DNA from: Streptomyces sp. F63
Lineage (GTDB): Bacteria; Actinomycetota; Actinomycetes; Streptomycetales; Streptomycetaceae
Length of the DNA stretch: 64,000 nt
NCBI RefSeq assembly: GCF_018070345.1
Contig: NZ_JAGPXX010000001.1
Coordinates: 1 to 64,000, forward strand
Reading direction: 5' to 3'
A program made the position numbers and the translations under genes. Positions within the stretch are counted from its first letter, which is position 1; each line of letters begins with the position of its first letter. The notes below the pieces were generated by a model. It was not told where the DNA came from, searched no databases, and saw only the letters and a list, made by a program, of their open reading frames with translations. Positions 44,855 through 54,481 of this stretch are shown here, one piece after another.

Positions 44855-45406
44855 CTAGACGCGCAGCAGGACGGAGAGCGTTACGGGAGTGGCGGGGACG
44901 TCCGTGGGATCTCGCGTATCGGGCAGCCCGCGGGCCGCCTCGGACATGCTGTCCTCGGCGTAGGCGAGGCGCGCGCCGAGGACCGGGCACTGGTCGTGGG
45001 CGGAGACGGTACTCGCCGGCACGGCGGGGTCGGTGCCCCTGTCCCGCGGACGCTTGCAGTGCGACGAACCGTCGTCATCCGACGACCACGACGGCGGTTC
45101 CCCGGTCCGGTCGCCGCTCCCGGAGAGCGGGAGGGACCGCTCGGACGGCTCTTCCGCCCCGGGCCCGCCACCCGCCGTGCCGTCGCCCGGCTGCGAGCCC
45201 GGGACCGCCGCCGGGAAGCCGTCGGCCACGGCCGCGACGCCGGTACCGCCGGGCGCCGCGGTGGGGGCGGCCCGGCCCGGCAGGCAGAACAGCGCCACCA
45301 GGACGGCCATCAGCGCACCGGCGACCGCGCCGACCGCGAGGCGGCGGCTGTGCGCGGTGGTGGTGCTGATCACGAGCGGGCCTTCCGGAGGGTGGACTCC
45401 ACGCAT
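44855..45406 (-). CDS. exported Cys-containing protein of unknown function
   Basis: 183 residues. Hydrophobic segment at ~25-47 (VGAVAGALMAVLVALFCLPG), then a disordered Gly/Pro/Ser-rich region and a short C-terminal domain with two cysteines (SSHCKRPRDRG; AHDQCPVLGARL). ATG 45406 has GGAGG at 5 nt, a strong start. First gene of the leftward run that includes the CPVC membrane protein, DsbA-like and CcdA-like genes; its two external cysteines make it a possible client. No family recognised. Confidence 0.65.
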   Translation of the reverse strand: MRGVHPPEGPLVISTTTAHSRRLAVGAVAGALMAVLVALFCLPGRAAPTAAPGGTGVAAVADGFPAAVPGSQPGDGTAGGGPGAEEPSERSLPLSGSGDRTGEPPSWSSDDDGSSHCKRPRDRGTDPAVPASTVSAHDQCPVLGARLAYAEDSMSEAARGLPDTRDPTDVPATPVTLSVLLRV

Positions 45407-45557
45407 CGTAACCTCCGGCCGGGCCGGACGGGGGCGGGCGGACCGCGGCCACCCGCCCGGTCCCGCCCCGGCGGCCGGCGCCGGCCGGGATCCCCGGCAG
45501 GCCGCGCGCGGAACTCGTTCGCCAGTTGTTTCCGTGAGGTGAGATCCTTGGCTCGGT

Positions 45558-48500
45558 ATGTCTACTTCCTCTCCCTCCTCCTTCGCCGCCCTCCAGGCCC
45601 GGCTGCCCGAGCTGATGCTGCGTGACGAGCACCGGCTGGGGCGGCGCCTCGACGGTGCCCGCCGTATCCGCAAGCCCGAGGCCCGGCAGGCCGTGCTGGA
45701 CGAGATAGCGGCCGAGATGGAGCAGGCCGAGGAGCGCGTGGCGCTGCGGCGCGCCACCGTGCCGGCCGTGACGTATCCGGAGGCACTGCCGGTCAGCCGG
45801 AAGAAGGACGAGATCCTGGCGGCGATCCGCGATCACCAAGTCGTGATCGTCGCGGGTGAGACCGGCTCCGGCAAGACCACCCAGATTCCCAAGATCTGCC
45901 TGGAACTGGGCCGCGGGGTCCGCGGTCTCATCGGGCACACCCAGCCGCGCCGCATCGCGGCCCGCACGGTGGCCGAGCGGGTGGCGGAGGAGCTGAACAC
46001 GCCGCTGGGCGAGGCGGTCGGCTGGAAGGTCCGCTTCACCGATCAGGTGAGCCCCGCCACGCACGTCAAGCTGATGACGGACGGCATCCTGCTCGCCGAG
46101 ATCCAGACGGACCGCGAGCTGCGCCAGTACGACACGATCATCATCGACGAGGCGCACGAGCGCAGTCTCAACATCGACTTCATCCTGGGCTATCTCGCGC
46201 AGCTGCTGCCGAAGCGGCCGGATCTCAAGGTCGTGATCACCTCCGCGACGATCGACCCGGAACGCTTCGCCCGCCACTTCCGCGCCGGCGGCGCGTCCGG
46301 TACCCGCGACGCCCGCGACGGGGACGAGGGCGCCGCCCCCATCGTCGAGGTCTCCGGCCGCACCTACCCGGTGGAGGTCCGCTACCGCCCGCTCCTGGAG
46401 GAGGGGTCCGAGGAGAGCGACCGCGATCAGGTCACCGCCATCTGCGACGCCGTCGACGAACTGCAGGCGGAGGGCCCGGGCGACATCCTCGTCTTCCTCT
46501 CCGGCGAGCGGGAGATCCGGGACACGGCGGACGCCCTGGGCAAACGGAATCTGCGCTCCACGGAGATCCTGCCGCTCTACGCCCGCCTGTCGCACGCCGA
46601 GCAGCACCGGGTGTTCCAGCGCCACCCGGGCCGCCGCGTCGTGCTGGCCACGAACGTGGCCGAGACCTCCCTCACCGTCCCCGGCATCCGCTACGTCATC
46701 GACCCGGGCACGGCCCGCATCTCCCGCTACAGCCACCGCACCAAGGTGCAGCGGCTGCCGATCGAGCGGATCTCGCAGGCGAGCGCCAACCAGCGCAAGG
46801 GCCGCTGCGGCCGGACGGCCGACGGCGTCTGCATCCGGCTCTACTCCGAGGAGGACTTCCTCTCCCGCCCGGAGTTCACGGACGCCGAGATCCTCCGCAC
46901 GAACCTGGCCTCCGTCATCCTGCAGATGACCGCGGCCGGGCTCGGCGACATCGAGCGCTTCCCGTTCATCGACCCGCCGGACCGCCGCAACATCAAGGAC
47001 GGTGTGCAGCTCCTGGAAGAACTGGGGGCCTTCTCCACCGGGCAGAGGGGCGGTTCCGGGTCCGCGCGGGACGCGGGCAAGCGGCTCACCCCGATGGGCC
47101 GGAAGCTCTCCCAGCTGCCCGTGGACCCGCGGCTGGCCCGGATGGTCCTCGAAGCCGACCGGAACGGCTGCGTCCGCGAGGTCATGGTGATCGCGGCGGC
47201 CCTGTCCATCCAGGACCCGCGCGAGCGTCCGGCCGAGAAGCAGCAGCAGGCGGACCAGCAGCACGCCCGCTTCCGCGACGAGACCTCCGACTTCCTCGCC
47301 TTCCTCAATCTCTGGCGCTATGTGAGGGAGCGGCAGAAGGAGCTGTCCTCCTCCGCGTTCCGCCGGATGTGCCGCAGCGAGTTCCTGAACTACCTGCGGA
47401 TACGGGAGTGGCAGGACATCTACGCGCAGCTCCGGCAGGTGGCCCGCGGCATGGGCATCCACACCGGCGCCGCGGACGAGCCGGACGCGCCCGCGGACCG
47501 CATCCACACCTCCCTGCTCGCCGGTCTCCTGTCGCACATCGGGCTCAAGGACCCCGAGGCGAAGAACGAGTACTTGGGCGCGCGGAGCGCCAAGTTCGCG
47601 GTGTTCCCCGGCTCCGCGCTGTTCAAGAAGCCGCCGCGCTGGATCATGTCGGCCGAGCTGGTGGAGACCTCCCGGCTGTGGGCGCGGGTCAATGCGAGGA
47701 TCGAGCCGGAATGGACCGAGCCGCTCGCGCAGCATCTGGTGAAGCGCAACTACAGCGAACCGCACTGGGAGCAGAAGCAGGCGGCGGTGATGGCGTACGA
47801 GCGGGTGACGCTCTACGGCGTGCCGCTCGTCGCCCAGCGGAAGGTGAACTACGGGCGCATCGACCCGGAGACCTCGCGCGAGCTGTTCATCCGTCACGCC
47901 CTGGTCGAGGGGGACTGGCGGACACACCACCAGTTCTTCCACGACAACCGCAAACTGCTGAGCGAGGTGGAGGAGCTGGAGCACCGCGCCCGCCGCCGCG
48001 ACATCCTCGTGGACGACGAGACGCTCTTCGACTTCTACGACCGGCGGCTGCCCGAACACGTCGTCTCCGGCGCGCACTTCGACTCCTGGTGGAAGAAGAA
48101 GCGCCGCGAGGAGCCCGAACTGCTCGACTTCGAGAAGTCGATGCTCATCAACGAGCGTGCGGAGGGTGTCTCCAAGGACGACTACCCGGACACCTGGCGG
48201 CAGGGAAAGCTCACGTTCCGGGTGACGTACCAGTTCGAGCCGGGCGCCGACGCGGACGGCGTCACCGTCCACGTCCCGCTCCAGGTGCTCAACCAGGTCA
48301 CCCCGGAGGGCTTCGACTGGCAGATCCCCGGGCTGCGGGAGGAGCTGGTCACCGAACTGATCCGCTCCCTCCCCAAGCCCGTGCGCCGCAACTGCGTACC
48401 GGCGCCGAACTACGCCAAACGCTTCCTGGCCGCCGTCGTTCCCGGGCCGGAGCCGCTGACGGCCGCCCTCGGCCGGGAGCTCCAGCGGATGGTGGGGGTC

Positions 48501-49610
48501 CGCATCGCCCCGGAGGACTGGGACCTCTCGAAGGTCCCGGACCACCTCAAGATCACCTTCCGGGTGGTGGACGAGCGCCGCCGCACGGTCGCCGAGGACA
48601 AGGACCTCGACGCGCTCAAACTCCGCCTCAAGCCCAGGACGCAGGAGGCGATCACCCGGGCCTTCGACCAGTCCTTCGAGAAGCCCGCCGCGGGCGAGCG
48701 GCCCGCGGGGGCCCCGGCGGGCCCCGTCCAGCGCACCGGGCTCACCGCCTGGACCCTGGGCACCCTGCCGCGCACCTTCGAGACGCGGCGGGCCGGACAG
48801 CCCGTCAAGGCGTACCCCGCGCTGGTGGACGAGGGCGATTCGGTGGCCGTACGGCTCTTCGACACCGAGGGGGAGCAGACGGAGGCGATGTGGCGGGGCA
48901 CCCGCCGGCTGATCCTGCTGGGCATCCCGGTCAACCCCGCGAAGTTCGCGCAGAACCAGCTCTCCAACCAGCAGAAGCTGGCGCTCTCCCGCAACCCGCA
49001 CGGCAGTGTCCAGGCCCTCTTCGACGACTGCGTGACCGCTGCCGCCGACCGCCTCATCGCCGCCCGCGGCGGCCCGGCCTGGGACGAGGAGGGCTTCCGC
49101 AAGCTGTACGACGCGGTACGGGCCGACCTCGTGGACGCCACCATGGACGCCGTCCGCAAGGTCCGCGAGGTGCTGGCCGCGTGGCACGCGTGCGAGCAGC
49201 GGCTGCGGTCCACCACGTCCCCGGCGCTCCTCACCTCGGTGGCGGACGTGAGGGAGCAGCTGGCGGAGCTGATCAAGCCGGGCTTCGTCACGGAGCACGG
49301 GGTCGGGCGGCTGCCGGACCTGATGCGCTACCTGGTGGCGGCCGACCGCCGGCTCCAGCAGATGCCGGCGAACGCGGAACGCGACCGGAGCCGGATGGCG
49401 AAGGTCCACGAGATGCGGGACGAGTACGCCTGGCTGCTGGAGCAGTTCCCGCCGGGCCGCCCGGTGCCGCCGGAGGCGCGGAAGATCCGCTGGATGATCG
49501 AGGAACTGCGGGTCAGCTACTTCGCGCACGCGCTGGGCACGGCGTACCCGGTCTCCGACAAGCGCATCGTGAAGGCCGTCGACGCGGCGGCGCCGTCCGC
49601 GGCGCGGTGA
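45558..49610 (+). CDS. hrpA: ATP-dependent RNA helicase HrpA
   Basis: 1350 residues, full family length. Walker A GETGSGKTT at ~99-107, DEAH at ~198, SAT, then helicase C with QRKGRCGR, a winged-helix/OB region and a long C-terminal domain (DUF3418 type) ending near SYFAHALGTAYPVSDKRI. HrpA unwinds RNA and rescues stalled or collided ribosomes in E. coli. ATG 45558 lacks a good ribosome binding site. No overlap with neighbours; divergent from the exported protein gene. Confidence 0.96.
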   Translation: MSTSSPSSFAALQARLPELMLRDEHRLGRRLDGARRIRKPEARQAVLDEIAAEMEQAEERVALRRATVPAVTYPEALPVSRKKDEILAAIRDHQVVIVAGETGSGKTTQIPKICLELGRGVRGLIGHTQPRRIAARTVAERVAEELNTPLGEAVGWKVRFTDQVSPATHVKLMTDGILLAEIQTDRELRQYDTIIIDEAHERSLNIDFILGYLAQLLPKRPDLKVVITSATIDPERFARHFRAGGASGTRDARDGDEGAAPIVEVSGRTYPVEVRYRPLLEEGSEESDRDQVTAICDAVDELQAEGPGDILVFLSGEREIRDTADALGKRNLRSTEILPLYARLSHAEQHRVFQRHPGRRVVLATNVAETSLTVPGIRYVIDPGTARISRYSHRTKVQRLPIERISQASANQRKGRCGRTADGVCIRLYSEEDFLSRPEFTDAEILRTNLASVILQMTAAGLGDIERFPFIDPPDRRNIKDGVQLLEELGAFSTGQRGGSGSARDAGKRLTPMGRKLSQLPVDPRLARMVLEADRNGCVREVMVIAAALSIQDPRERPAEKQQQADQQHARFRDETSDFLAFLNLWRYVRERQKELSSSAFRRMCRSEFLNYLRIREWQDIYAQLRQVARGMGIHTGAADEPDAPADRIHTSLLAGLLSHIGLKDPEAKNEYLGARSAKFAVFPGSALFKKPPRWIMSAELVETSRLWARVNARIEPEWTEPLAQHLVKRNYSEPHWEQKQAAVMAYERVTLYGVPLVAQRKVNYGRIDPETSRELFIRHALVEGDWRTHHQFFHDNRKLLSEVEELEHRARRRDILVDDETLFDFYDRRLPEHVVSGAHFDSWWKKKRREEPELLDFEKSMLINERAEGVSKDDYPDTWRQGKLTFRVTYQFEPGADADGVTVHVPLQVLNQVTPEGFDWQIPGLREELVTELIRSLPKPVRRNCVPAPNYAKRFLAAVVPGPEPLTAALGRELQRMVGVRIAPEDWDLSKVPDHLKITFRVVDERRRTVAEDKDLDALKLRLKPRTQEAITRAFDQSFEKPAAGERPAGAPAGPVQRTGLTAWTLGTLPRTFETRRAGQPVKAYPALVDEGDSVAVRLFDTEGEQTEAMWRGTRRLILLGIPVNPAKFAQNQLSNQQKLALSRNPHGSVQALFDDCVTAAADRLIAARGGPAWDEEGFRKLYDAVRADLVDATMDAVRKVREVLAAWHACEQRLRSTTSPALLTSVADVREQLAELIKPGFVTEHGVGRLPDLMRYLVAADRRLQQMPANAERDRSRMAKVHEMRDEYAWLLEQFPPGRPVPPEARKIRWMIEELRVSYFAHALGTAYPVSDKRIVKAVDAAAPSAAR

Positions 49611-49702
49611 CGGTTCGCGGCCGCCGGGCCGCAGTTCGACTGTGTGCCTGACCTGCTGTAGAGTCTGGCTTCGCAGCGCAACGGAAGTCGGCGCGGCAGC
49701 AA

Positions 49703-49777
49703 GGTCCTGTGGAGCAGTTTGGAGTGCTCGCCACCCTGTCAAGGTGGAGGCCGCGGGTTCAAATCCCGTCAGGACCG
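49703..49777 (+). tRNA. tRNA-Asp (GTC), copy 2
   Basis: 75-nt gene identical to the one at 35248-35322. The last ~20 bp around its 3' end (49760-49779) are repeated at 49891-49910. Confidence 0.96.
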
Positions 49778-49890
49778 CAGACACCGGTAGGGCCCGCCCC
49801 GCGAGGGGACGGGCCCTGTGGTCGTTCCCGGGTCTCTCGGCGGCGTAACGGCCGTCGGCCGCAGGGGTGCTGTAGCCGCTGGTAACCCAG

Positions 49891-49910
49891 CAAATCCCGT
49901 CAGGACCGCA
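49891..49910. repeat. 20-bp duplication of the tRNA-Asp 3' end (att scar)
   Basis: CAAATCCCGTCAGGACCGCA, identical to 49760-49779, 131 bp apart in direct orientation. Typical of an attR left by a tRNA-targeting integrative element whose body has been lost. Confidence 0.7.
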
Positions 49911-50344
49911 CACCCGGCTTCACACGGGCCGCCAAGGGCCTCGCGCCCCCCTTCCGCCCCCTCGGGGTCCTCCGGGCCCACGCGTCCCGGTACAGAGCCT
50001 TCTCCGCGCCGTAGGCCCCGTCCACGGTCCGGGCCCCGGCCGTCGCAGCTCCCAACACCCCCGCGAGGGCGGCATGTTGGGCGACAGGCTCTCGCGCCGC
50101 CGGAGCCAGGGACTCCCGGCATGTCGACGATGCCGGGAGCCGGGGGTAGTCAGGCCGGAGGAGCGATCGCGAGATGGCGCATGACGACATCCGCCCGACA
50201 CGGGCCGCGGCGCTGCCGTGCCGCCGGACGGCTGCGGAACCATGACCGGGCGGGGACTTCCCACTACCTCAAGCCAGTTGGGCGGACAAGAAGGCTGGGC
50301 TGTGACGGGTGTCACTGAATGAGTTTTTCCACCAGGGGAACTCG

Positions 50345-50364
50345 GACACCCTCGATCGGGTGTC
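50345..50364. terminator. terminator-like hairpin followed by AT-rich tract
   Basis: Perfect 7-bp stem GACACCC/GGGTGTC, 6-nt loop, followed by GATTTAATATAT. Could terminate transcription from the left. Confidence 0.55.
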
Positions 50365-50365
50365 G

Positions 50366-50385
50366 ATTTAATATATGCAATTGCA
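50366..50385. promoter_or_regulatory. AT-rich island with palindrome TGCAATTGCA
   Basis: ATTTAATATATGCAATTGCA is strikingly AT-rich for this genome and ends in a perfect 10-bp palindrome (50376-50385). Possible regulator site; the protein is unknown. Confidence 0.4.
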
Positions 50386-50561
50386 CTCTGCCCTCGAGTC
50401 TGCCCGAAGACGCCCGGAACGGCCCTCAAAGGAGATCCGCGACTTCAACACGGACGCGCAGAACCGATCGCCGGCACCCTCCGCGGGGGCCTGCGGACCC
50501 CCCGGCCGGCCGCGGAGCCCTCGCCGGGCCGCGGCCGCGAACTCCCGCCTTGCAAAAGAAA

Positions 50562-50595
50562 GATCGCGCTGGACCCGGCGGAGTCCAGCGCGATC
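50562..50595 (-). terminator. terminator of bldC
   Basis: Perfect 13-bp stem GATCGCGCTGGAC/GTCCAGCGCGATC, 8-nt loop; on the minus strand it is followed by TTTCTTTTG, a rare U-rich tail. Lies 120 nt past the bldC stop. Confidence 0.85.
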
Positions 50596-50715
50596 GACGA
50601 CGCGCCCTCAGGAACAAGGGACCGGAGCCTGTAGGGGCAGGCTCCTGTCGTGGGGTGGGGTATGGGCTCGGCCCGGGCCGTGGGGGGCCCGGAAACGCCC
50701 GGTTATGCGGGTGTT

Positions 50716-50922
50716 TCAGGCCTCGCTGCGCTGCTGCGGGATGCCCGCCAGCAGTGCGCGGACCTCCGCTTCGCGGTAGCGCCGATGCCCTCCCAGCGTG
50801 CGGATGGACGTGAGCTTGCCAGCCTTGGCCCAGCGCGTGACCGTCTTCGGGTCCACGCGGAACATCGTGGCAACCTCAGCCGGGGTCAGCAGCGGCTCGG
50901 CATCAGGGGTGCGAGCGGTCAT
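50716..50922 (-). CDS. bldC: developmental regulator BldC (MerR-like)
   Basis: 68 residues consisting of a MerR-type winged helix without an effector domain (LTPAEVATMFRVDPKTVTRW, RTLGGHRRYREAEV). The sequence matches S. coelicolor BldC as I know it. BldC binds direct repeats cooperatively and controls the onset of development and antibiotic production. ATG 50922 follows GGAGG at 6 nt. Monocistronic with its own strong terminator. Confidence 0.98.
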   Translation of the reverse strand: MTARTPDAEPLLTPAEVATMFRVDPKTVTRWAKAGKLTSIRTLGGHRRYREAEVRALLAGIPQQRSEA

Positions 50923-51595
50923 GAGCGGCCTCCTCGGGAGAACCGAACCATCACGGTTCTTTCCTCTAAATTCTGCACCTTGACCCGCGTTGCCCGAAAT
51001 GGCAGACGCGGGCCGAGTCGGTTATAGGACGAACGGCTTGTCCTCGGCACTACAACTACACCATCTGTCCAGCCGCGTCGGCCAAACCGATGGAATTGCC
51101 CTCCGAGGTGTCCAAGCTCGACGGATCCCGATGGACCGGTCCAGAACGGACAGTTACCCGCTCGTGACGATCAGTCACACCGTGATCAGTGACCACCAGC
51201 CCCACCAAGGAGTGCATAAGAGAGCCATCCGCCCATACATGGACGGAAGGAGCCCTTGCGGGACTCCTTGTCCCATTTTGGCACGCAGGCGGGGGAAAAG
51301 AGCAAGGCCCTGATTAGTGCTCTCCGTCACGCTTGCACCAATGGCCCGGATCGGGCACTACGCCCGGGATGCCTCCCCCACACCGGTGACGGCCCGGTCG
51401 GCCGCAACGGCCGGAAAACACCCCCGCACCCCCCGCATCCCCCGCATCCCCGCACCGGACCGTTCGCACCGGAGGATCCGGCCGGCCGCGGACCGGCGGA
51501 ACGCCCGGATCGGCGGAACGCCCGGACCACCGGACGGCCGGACCCACCGGTGGCAGCGGAGGCCCTCCGGCACCGCTCCCACGCCGGCTCGCGGA
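50923..51595. other. long upstream region of bldC
   Basis: 673 bp with no supported gene, between bldC and a gene of the same direction. It should contain the bldC promoter. A CCCCGCATCC-type short repeat occurs near 51421-51455. Confidence 0.5.
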
Positions 51596-52450
51596 TCAGC
51601 TGGCGAACTCCCGTTCCCGGACCTCGCGCCAGCGCTCCATGAGCCGCTGGTAAACCTCTCCGGCCCGCACACCGTCCCCCGCGCGCAGTGCCTCCAGCCC
51701 CTCGGTGACGTCGGCGGCCGAACAGTCCCCGGCCAGCCAGTCGTCCCCCAGCGTGTGCACCAGCCCCCCGTAGTCCAGCTCGACCAGCGAGCGGGGGTGG
51801 AACTCCTCCAGCCAACGACCCACATCCTCCAGGCCGTCGATCAACGGACTCTCGCTCAACGCCTCACGCAGCACTTTAAGCCCACGCGCCACACGCCGTC
51901 TCGCCTCGACCATCGGTGTGCGGTAGCGGAGCACCGGCCCCTCGGCCTTCTCCCCCTCCCCCGCCCGCTGGGCGTACTCCCGCTCCTCCTCCGTGAAGAG
52001 CGCGAACCACCGCACCGGCACATGCCAGGTCGAGGTCCGGATCCACGGCCGGGCGTCCGGATTGCGTTCCCGCCAGCGCTCGCGGTCGTCCGCCGCCTGC
52101 CGGCGCACCACCGGCGGCAGGGCCGCGTCGAGCACCGTGGCCGGCAGCAGCTCGGGCAGCGCCTCCAGCGCCTCCCAGCCGCGCAGCCGGGTCCGCCAGG
52201 GGCAGACGCAGGTGACGCCGTCCACCACCGTCACAAAGGCGTCCCCGCTCTCGTGCACCGGCACCGCGACCGGCGGGGTGGGCAGCAGATCGGCCAGCGA
52301 ACGGCGGAGCTCGTCCTGCGCGCCGGGGAGGTCGGCGCGGTCGGCGTAGCGGTACCAGTGCGAGCGCTCCGGCTCGGGAAACGCCGCCAGGGGCTCGTAC
52401 ACCCGCAGATACGCGGCGTACGGCACGAACAGCGATGACGCCAGGCCCAC
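51596..52450 (-). CDS. conserved hypothetical protein next to bldC
   Basis: About 284 residues, soluble, rich in Trp, Arg and Glu (SHWYRYADRADLPGAQDELR; ARPWIRTSTWHVPVRWFALF; VELDYGGLVHTLGDDWLAGD). No domain recognised. GTG 52450 is preferred because GGGAG lies 7 nt upstream; GTG 52468 is an alternative. Divergent from vdh and the next gene upstream of bldC. Streptomyces genomes commonly carry such a gene here, as I recall. Confidence 0.75.
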   Translation of the reverse strand: MGLASSLFVPYAAYLRVYEPLAAFPEPERSHWYRYADRADLPGAQDELRRSLADLLPTPPVAVPVHESGDAFVTVVDGVTCVCPWRTRLRGWEALEALPELLPATVLDAALPPVVRRQAADDRERWRERNPDARPWIRTSTWHVPVRWFALFTEEEREYAQRAGEGEKAEGPVLRYRTPMVEARRRVARGLKVLREALSESPLIDGLEDVGRWLEEFHPRSLVELDYGGLVHTLGDDWLAGDCSAADVTEGLEALRAGDGVRAGEVYQRLMERWREVREREFAS

Positions 52451-52773
52451 CCGTTCACTCCCGTCCACAAACCCGGATCCGCCCGTGGGACCGGTCCGGA
52501 GCGTCCCATGTCCGTTCCGCGTCAGAGCCTACGGACCCGGGGCCCGTCCGGTCCCGGTGCCCCCGGGCGCCGGCGCACCACCCGGCGCGTCACCGGCGCG
52601 TCACCGGCGCGCGACCGGCGCACCGTCGCGGTGGCCCCGGCCCCGCGAACCGGCCGCCGTCCGGCCCGTCGCCCCGGCAGTGGTGATCGGGGCCGGTTGA
52701 GGTTCTACTCTGTGCCTCACCGGCCCTCCCCACCCACAGGAGGGCGCCCTTCGCGACTCCGGGAGTCACCACC
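52451..52773. other. divergent intergenic region, hypothetical / vdh
   Basis: 323 bp without a gene. TACTCT near 52711 is a plausible -10 for vdh, giving a leader of about 60 nt. Confidence 0.5.
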
Positions 52774-53889
52774 GTGACCGACGTGTCCCACCCCACCGCC
52801 GCCGGCGATCTCGGCGCCCTGTCCACCCTCTTCCGCTCCGAGCAGGGCGGCCACGAGCGCGTCCTGCTCTGCCAGGACCGCGAGAGCGGCCTGAAGGCCG
52901 TCATCGCCCTGCACTCGACCGCGCTGGGCCCCGCCCTCGGCGGCACCCGCTTCCACGCCTACGCCTCCGACGAGGAGGCCGTGCTCGACGCCCTGAACCT
53001 GGCCCGTGGCATGTCGTACAAGAACGCCCTCGCCGGACTGCCGCACGGCGGCGGCAAGGCCGTGATCATCGGCAACCCCGCCGCGGTTTCCGAGGGCGGG
53101 CTGAAGAGCGAGGCGCTGCTCCGCGCGTACGGCCGCTTCGTCGCCTCCCTCGACGGCCGTTACGTCACGGCCTGTGACGTCGGCACCTATGTCGCCGACA
53201 TGGACGTCGTCGCCCGCGAGTGCCGGTGGACCACCGGCCGTTCCCCGGAGAACGGCGGCGCCGGCGACTCCTCGGTCCTCACCGCCTACGGCGTCTTCCA
53301 GGGCATGCGGGCCAGCGCGCAGACGCTGTGGGGCGAGCCCACCCTGCGCGGCCGGACCGTCGGCGTGGCCGGGGTCGGCAAGGTCGGGCACCACCTGGTG
53401 GACCACCTGGTGGAGGACGGCGCCCGGGTCGTGGTCACCGATGTGCGGCCGGAGAGCGTGGAGCGGGTGCGCGCCCGGCACCCGCAGGTGGTGGCCGTGC
53501 CCGACACGGAGACCCTCATCCGCGCGGACCTGGACGTCTACGCCCCCTGCGCCCTCGGCGGCGCCCTGAACGACGCCACGGTGCCCGCGCTGACCGCCCG
53601 CGTGGTCTGTGGCGCGGCCAACAACCAGCTGGCCCACCCGGGGGTCGAGAAGGACCTCGCCGACCACGGCATCCTGTACGCGCCCGACTACGTCGTGAAC
53701 GCGGGTGGAGTGATCCAGGTCGCCGATGAGCTGCTCGGTTTTGAATTCGACCGGGCGAAGGCCAAGGCGGCGCAGATCTTCGACACGACCCTGGCCATCT
53801 TCGACCGCGCCAGGACCGACGGCGTCCCGCCCGCCGTCGCCGCCGACCGGATCGCCGAGCAGCGCATGGCGGAGGCCCGCACCGCCTGA
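52774..53889 (+). CDS. vdh: valine/leucine-type amino acid dehydrogenase
   Basis: 371 residues of the Glu/Leu/Phe/Val dehydrogenase family. Catalytic Lys region LPHGGGKAV at ~88-96, dimer/substrate motif [11 protein letters not shown]-binding [13 protein letters not shown] at ~197-209, and [14 protein letters not shown]. Converts branched-chain amino acids to 2-oxo acids, supplying acyl-CoA precursors for fatty acids and polyketides. GTG 52774. S. coelicolor vdh lies near bldC, consistent with this placement. Confidence 0.93.
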   Translation: MTDVSHPTAAGDLGALSTLFRSEQGGHERVLLCQDRESGLKAVIALHSTALGPALGGTRFHAYASDEEAVLDALNLARGMSYKNALAGLPHGGGKAVIIGNPAAVSEGGLKSEALLRAYGRFVASLDGRYVTACDVGTYVADMDVVARECRWTTGRSPENGGAGDSSVLTAYGVFQGMRASAQTLWGEPTLRGRTVGVAGVGKVGHHLVDHLVEDGARVVVTDVRPESVERVRARHPQVVAVPDTETLIRADLDVYAPCALGGALNDATVPALTARVVCGAANNQLAHPGVEKDLADHGILYAPDYVVNAGGVIQVADELLGFEFDRAKAKAAQIFDTTLAIFDRARTDGVPPAVAADRIAEQRMAEARTA

Positions 53890-54190
53890 CGGCGTTCCCC
53901 CGGCGGTCCGCACGCCGGCGGCCCGCCGGCGGGAGGTGACGAGAGAAGACTCACCACCCGTCGGCGGGTCGATCCGGAAGACTCGGTAAAATCGGGGCTG
54001 ACCAGCGAGGACGATCCTCCTCGCGGGCCCCGCCGCGGGGCACGTCCTGCGGGCGACGTACCGTATGACGGCGGAAGCAGGTACCGTTGAAGTCCTACGG
54101 GACGGTCTCTTCGCGGAGAGTCCGCTCCGGATCATGAACGCGTGTCAAGACTCTGGGGCCGTCGAGCCCCGCAATCGAGGGGGTCGAGCC
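53890..54190. other. intergenic region, vdh / DUF3073
   Basis: 301 bp. A GC-rich hairpin at 53913-53931 may end vdh transcription. TAAAAT near 53986 is a candidate -10 for the DUF3073 gene, with a leader of about 200 nt. Confidence 0.5.
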
Positions 54191-54448
54191 ATGGGGCGCG
54201 GCCGGGCCAAGGCCAAGCAGACGAAGGTCGCCCGCCAGCTGAAGTACAACAGCGGTGGGACTGACCTCTCACGGCTGGCCGACGAGCTGGGCGCATCGAC
54301 GACGAAACAGCCGCCGAACGGCGAGCGCTTCGCGGACGATGAGCCGGAGGACGACCCGTACGCACAGTACGCGGAGCTGTACAACGACGACGAGGACGAG
54401 GACGAGGAGGCGCAAGCCTCCGACCACTCCTCACGCCGCCGCGCCTGA
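54191..54448 (+). CDS. DUF3073 family protein
   Basis: 85 residues: a basic start MGRGRAKAKQTKVARQLKYN, a short central region and a very acidic tail (YNDDEDEDEEAQ). Ubiquitous in actinobacteria, function unknown. ATG 54191 has GAGGGGG at 7 nt. A hairpin overlaps its stop codon. Confidence 0.92.
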   Translation: MGRGRAKAKQTKVARQLKYNSGGTDLSRLADELGASTTKQPPNGERFADDEPEDDPYAQYAELYNDDEDEDEEAQASDHSSRRRA

Positions 54449-54458
54449 CGCGGCGGCG
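54434..54458 (+). terminator. hairpin at the DUF3073 stop codon
   Basis: Perfect 10-bp stem CGCCGCCGCG/CGCGGCGGCG, loop CCTGA containing the stop codon. Confidence 0.6.
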
Positions 54459-54481
54459 TCCGCGTCCCCGGCACGCACACA

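Larger units (their letters stand above)
49778..50715. other. intergenic region with attachment scar and terminators
   Basis: 938 bp. It holds the tRNA-Asp 3'-end duplication, a possible decayed minus-strand frame at 49900-50190 (low confidence) and two clear hairpins. The rest has no supported gene. Confidence 0.5.

Noticed and set aside
45075..49913. Very long open frame (about 1600 codons) on the minus strand opposite hrpA
   Set aside because: It mirrors hrpA codon by codon, as expected in high-GC DNA; its translation has no domain and is Arg/Gly/Val-rich, while the plus strand encodes a complete HrpA.
49900..50190. Minus-strand frame of 96 codons downstream of tRNA-Asp
   Set aside because: Some coding-like stretches (ARTVDGAYGAEKALYRDAWA), but no ribosome binding site, family match or conserved start; at most a decayed remnant.
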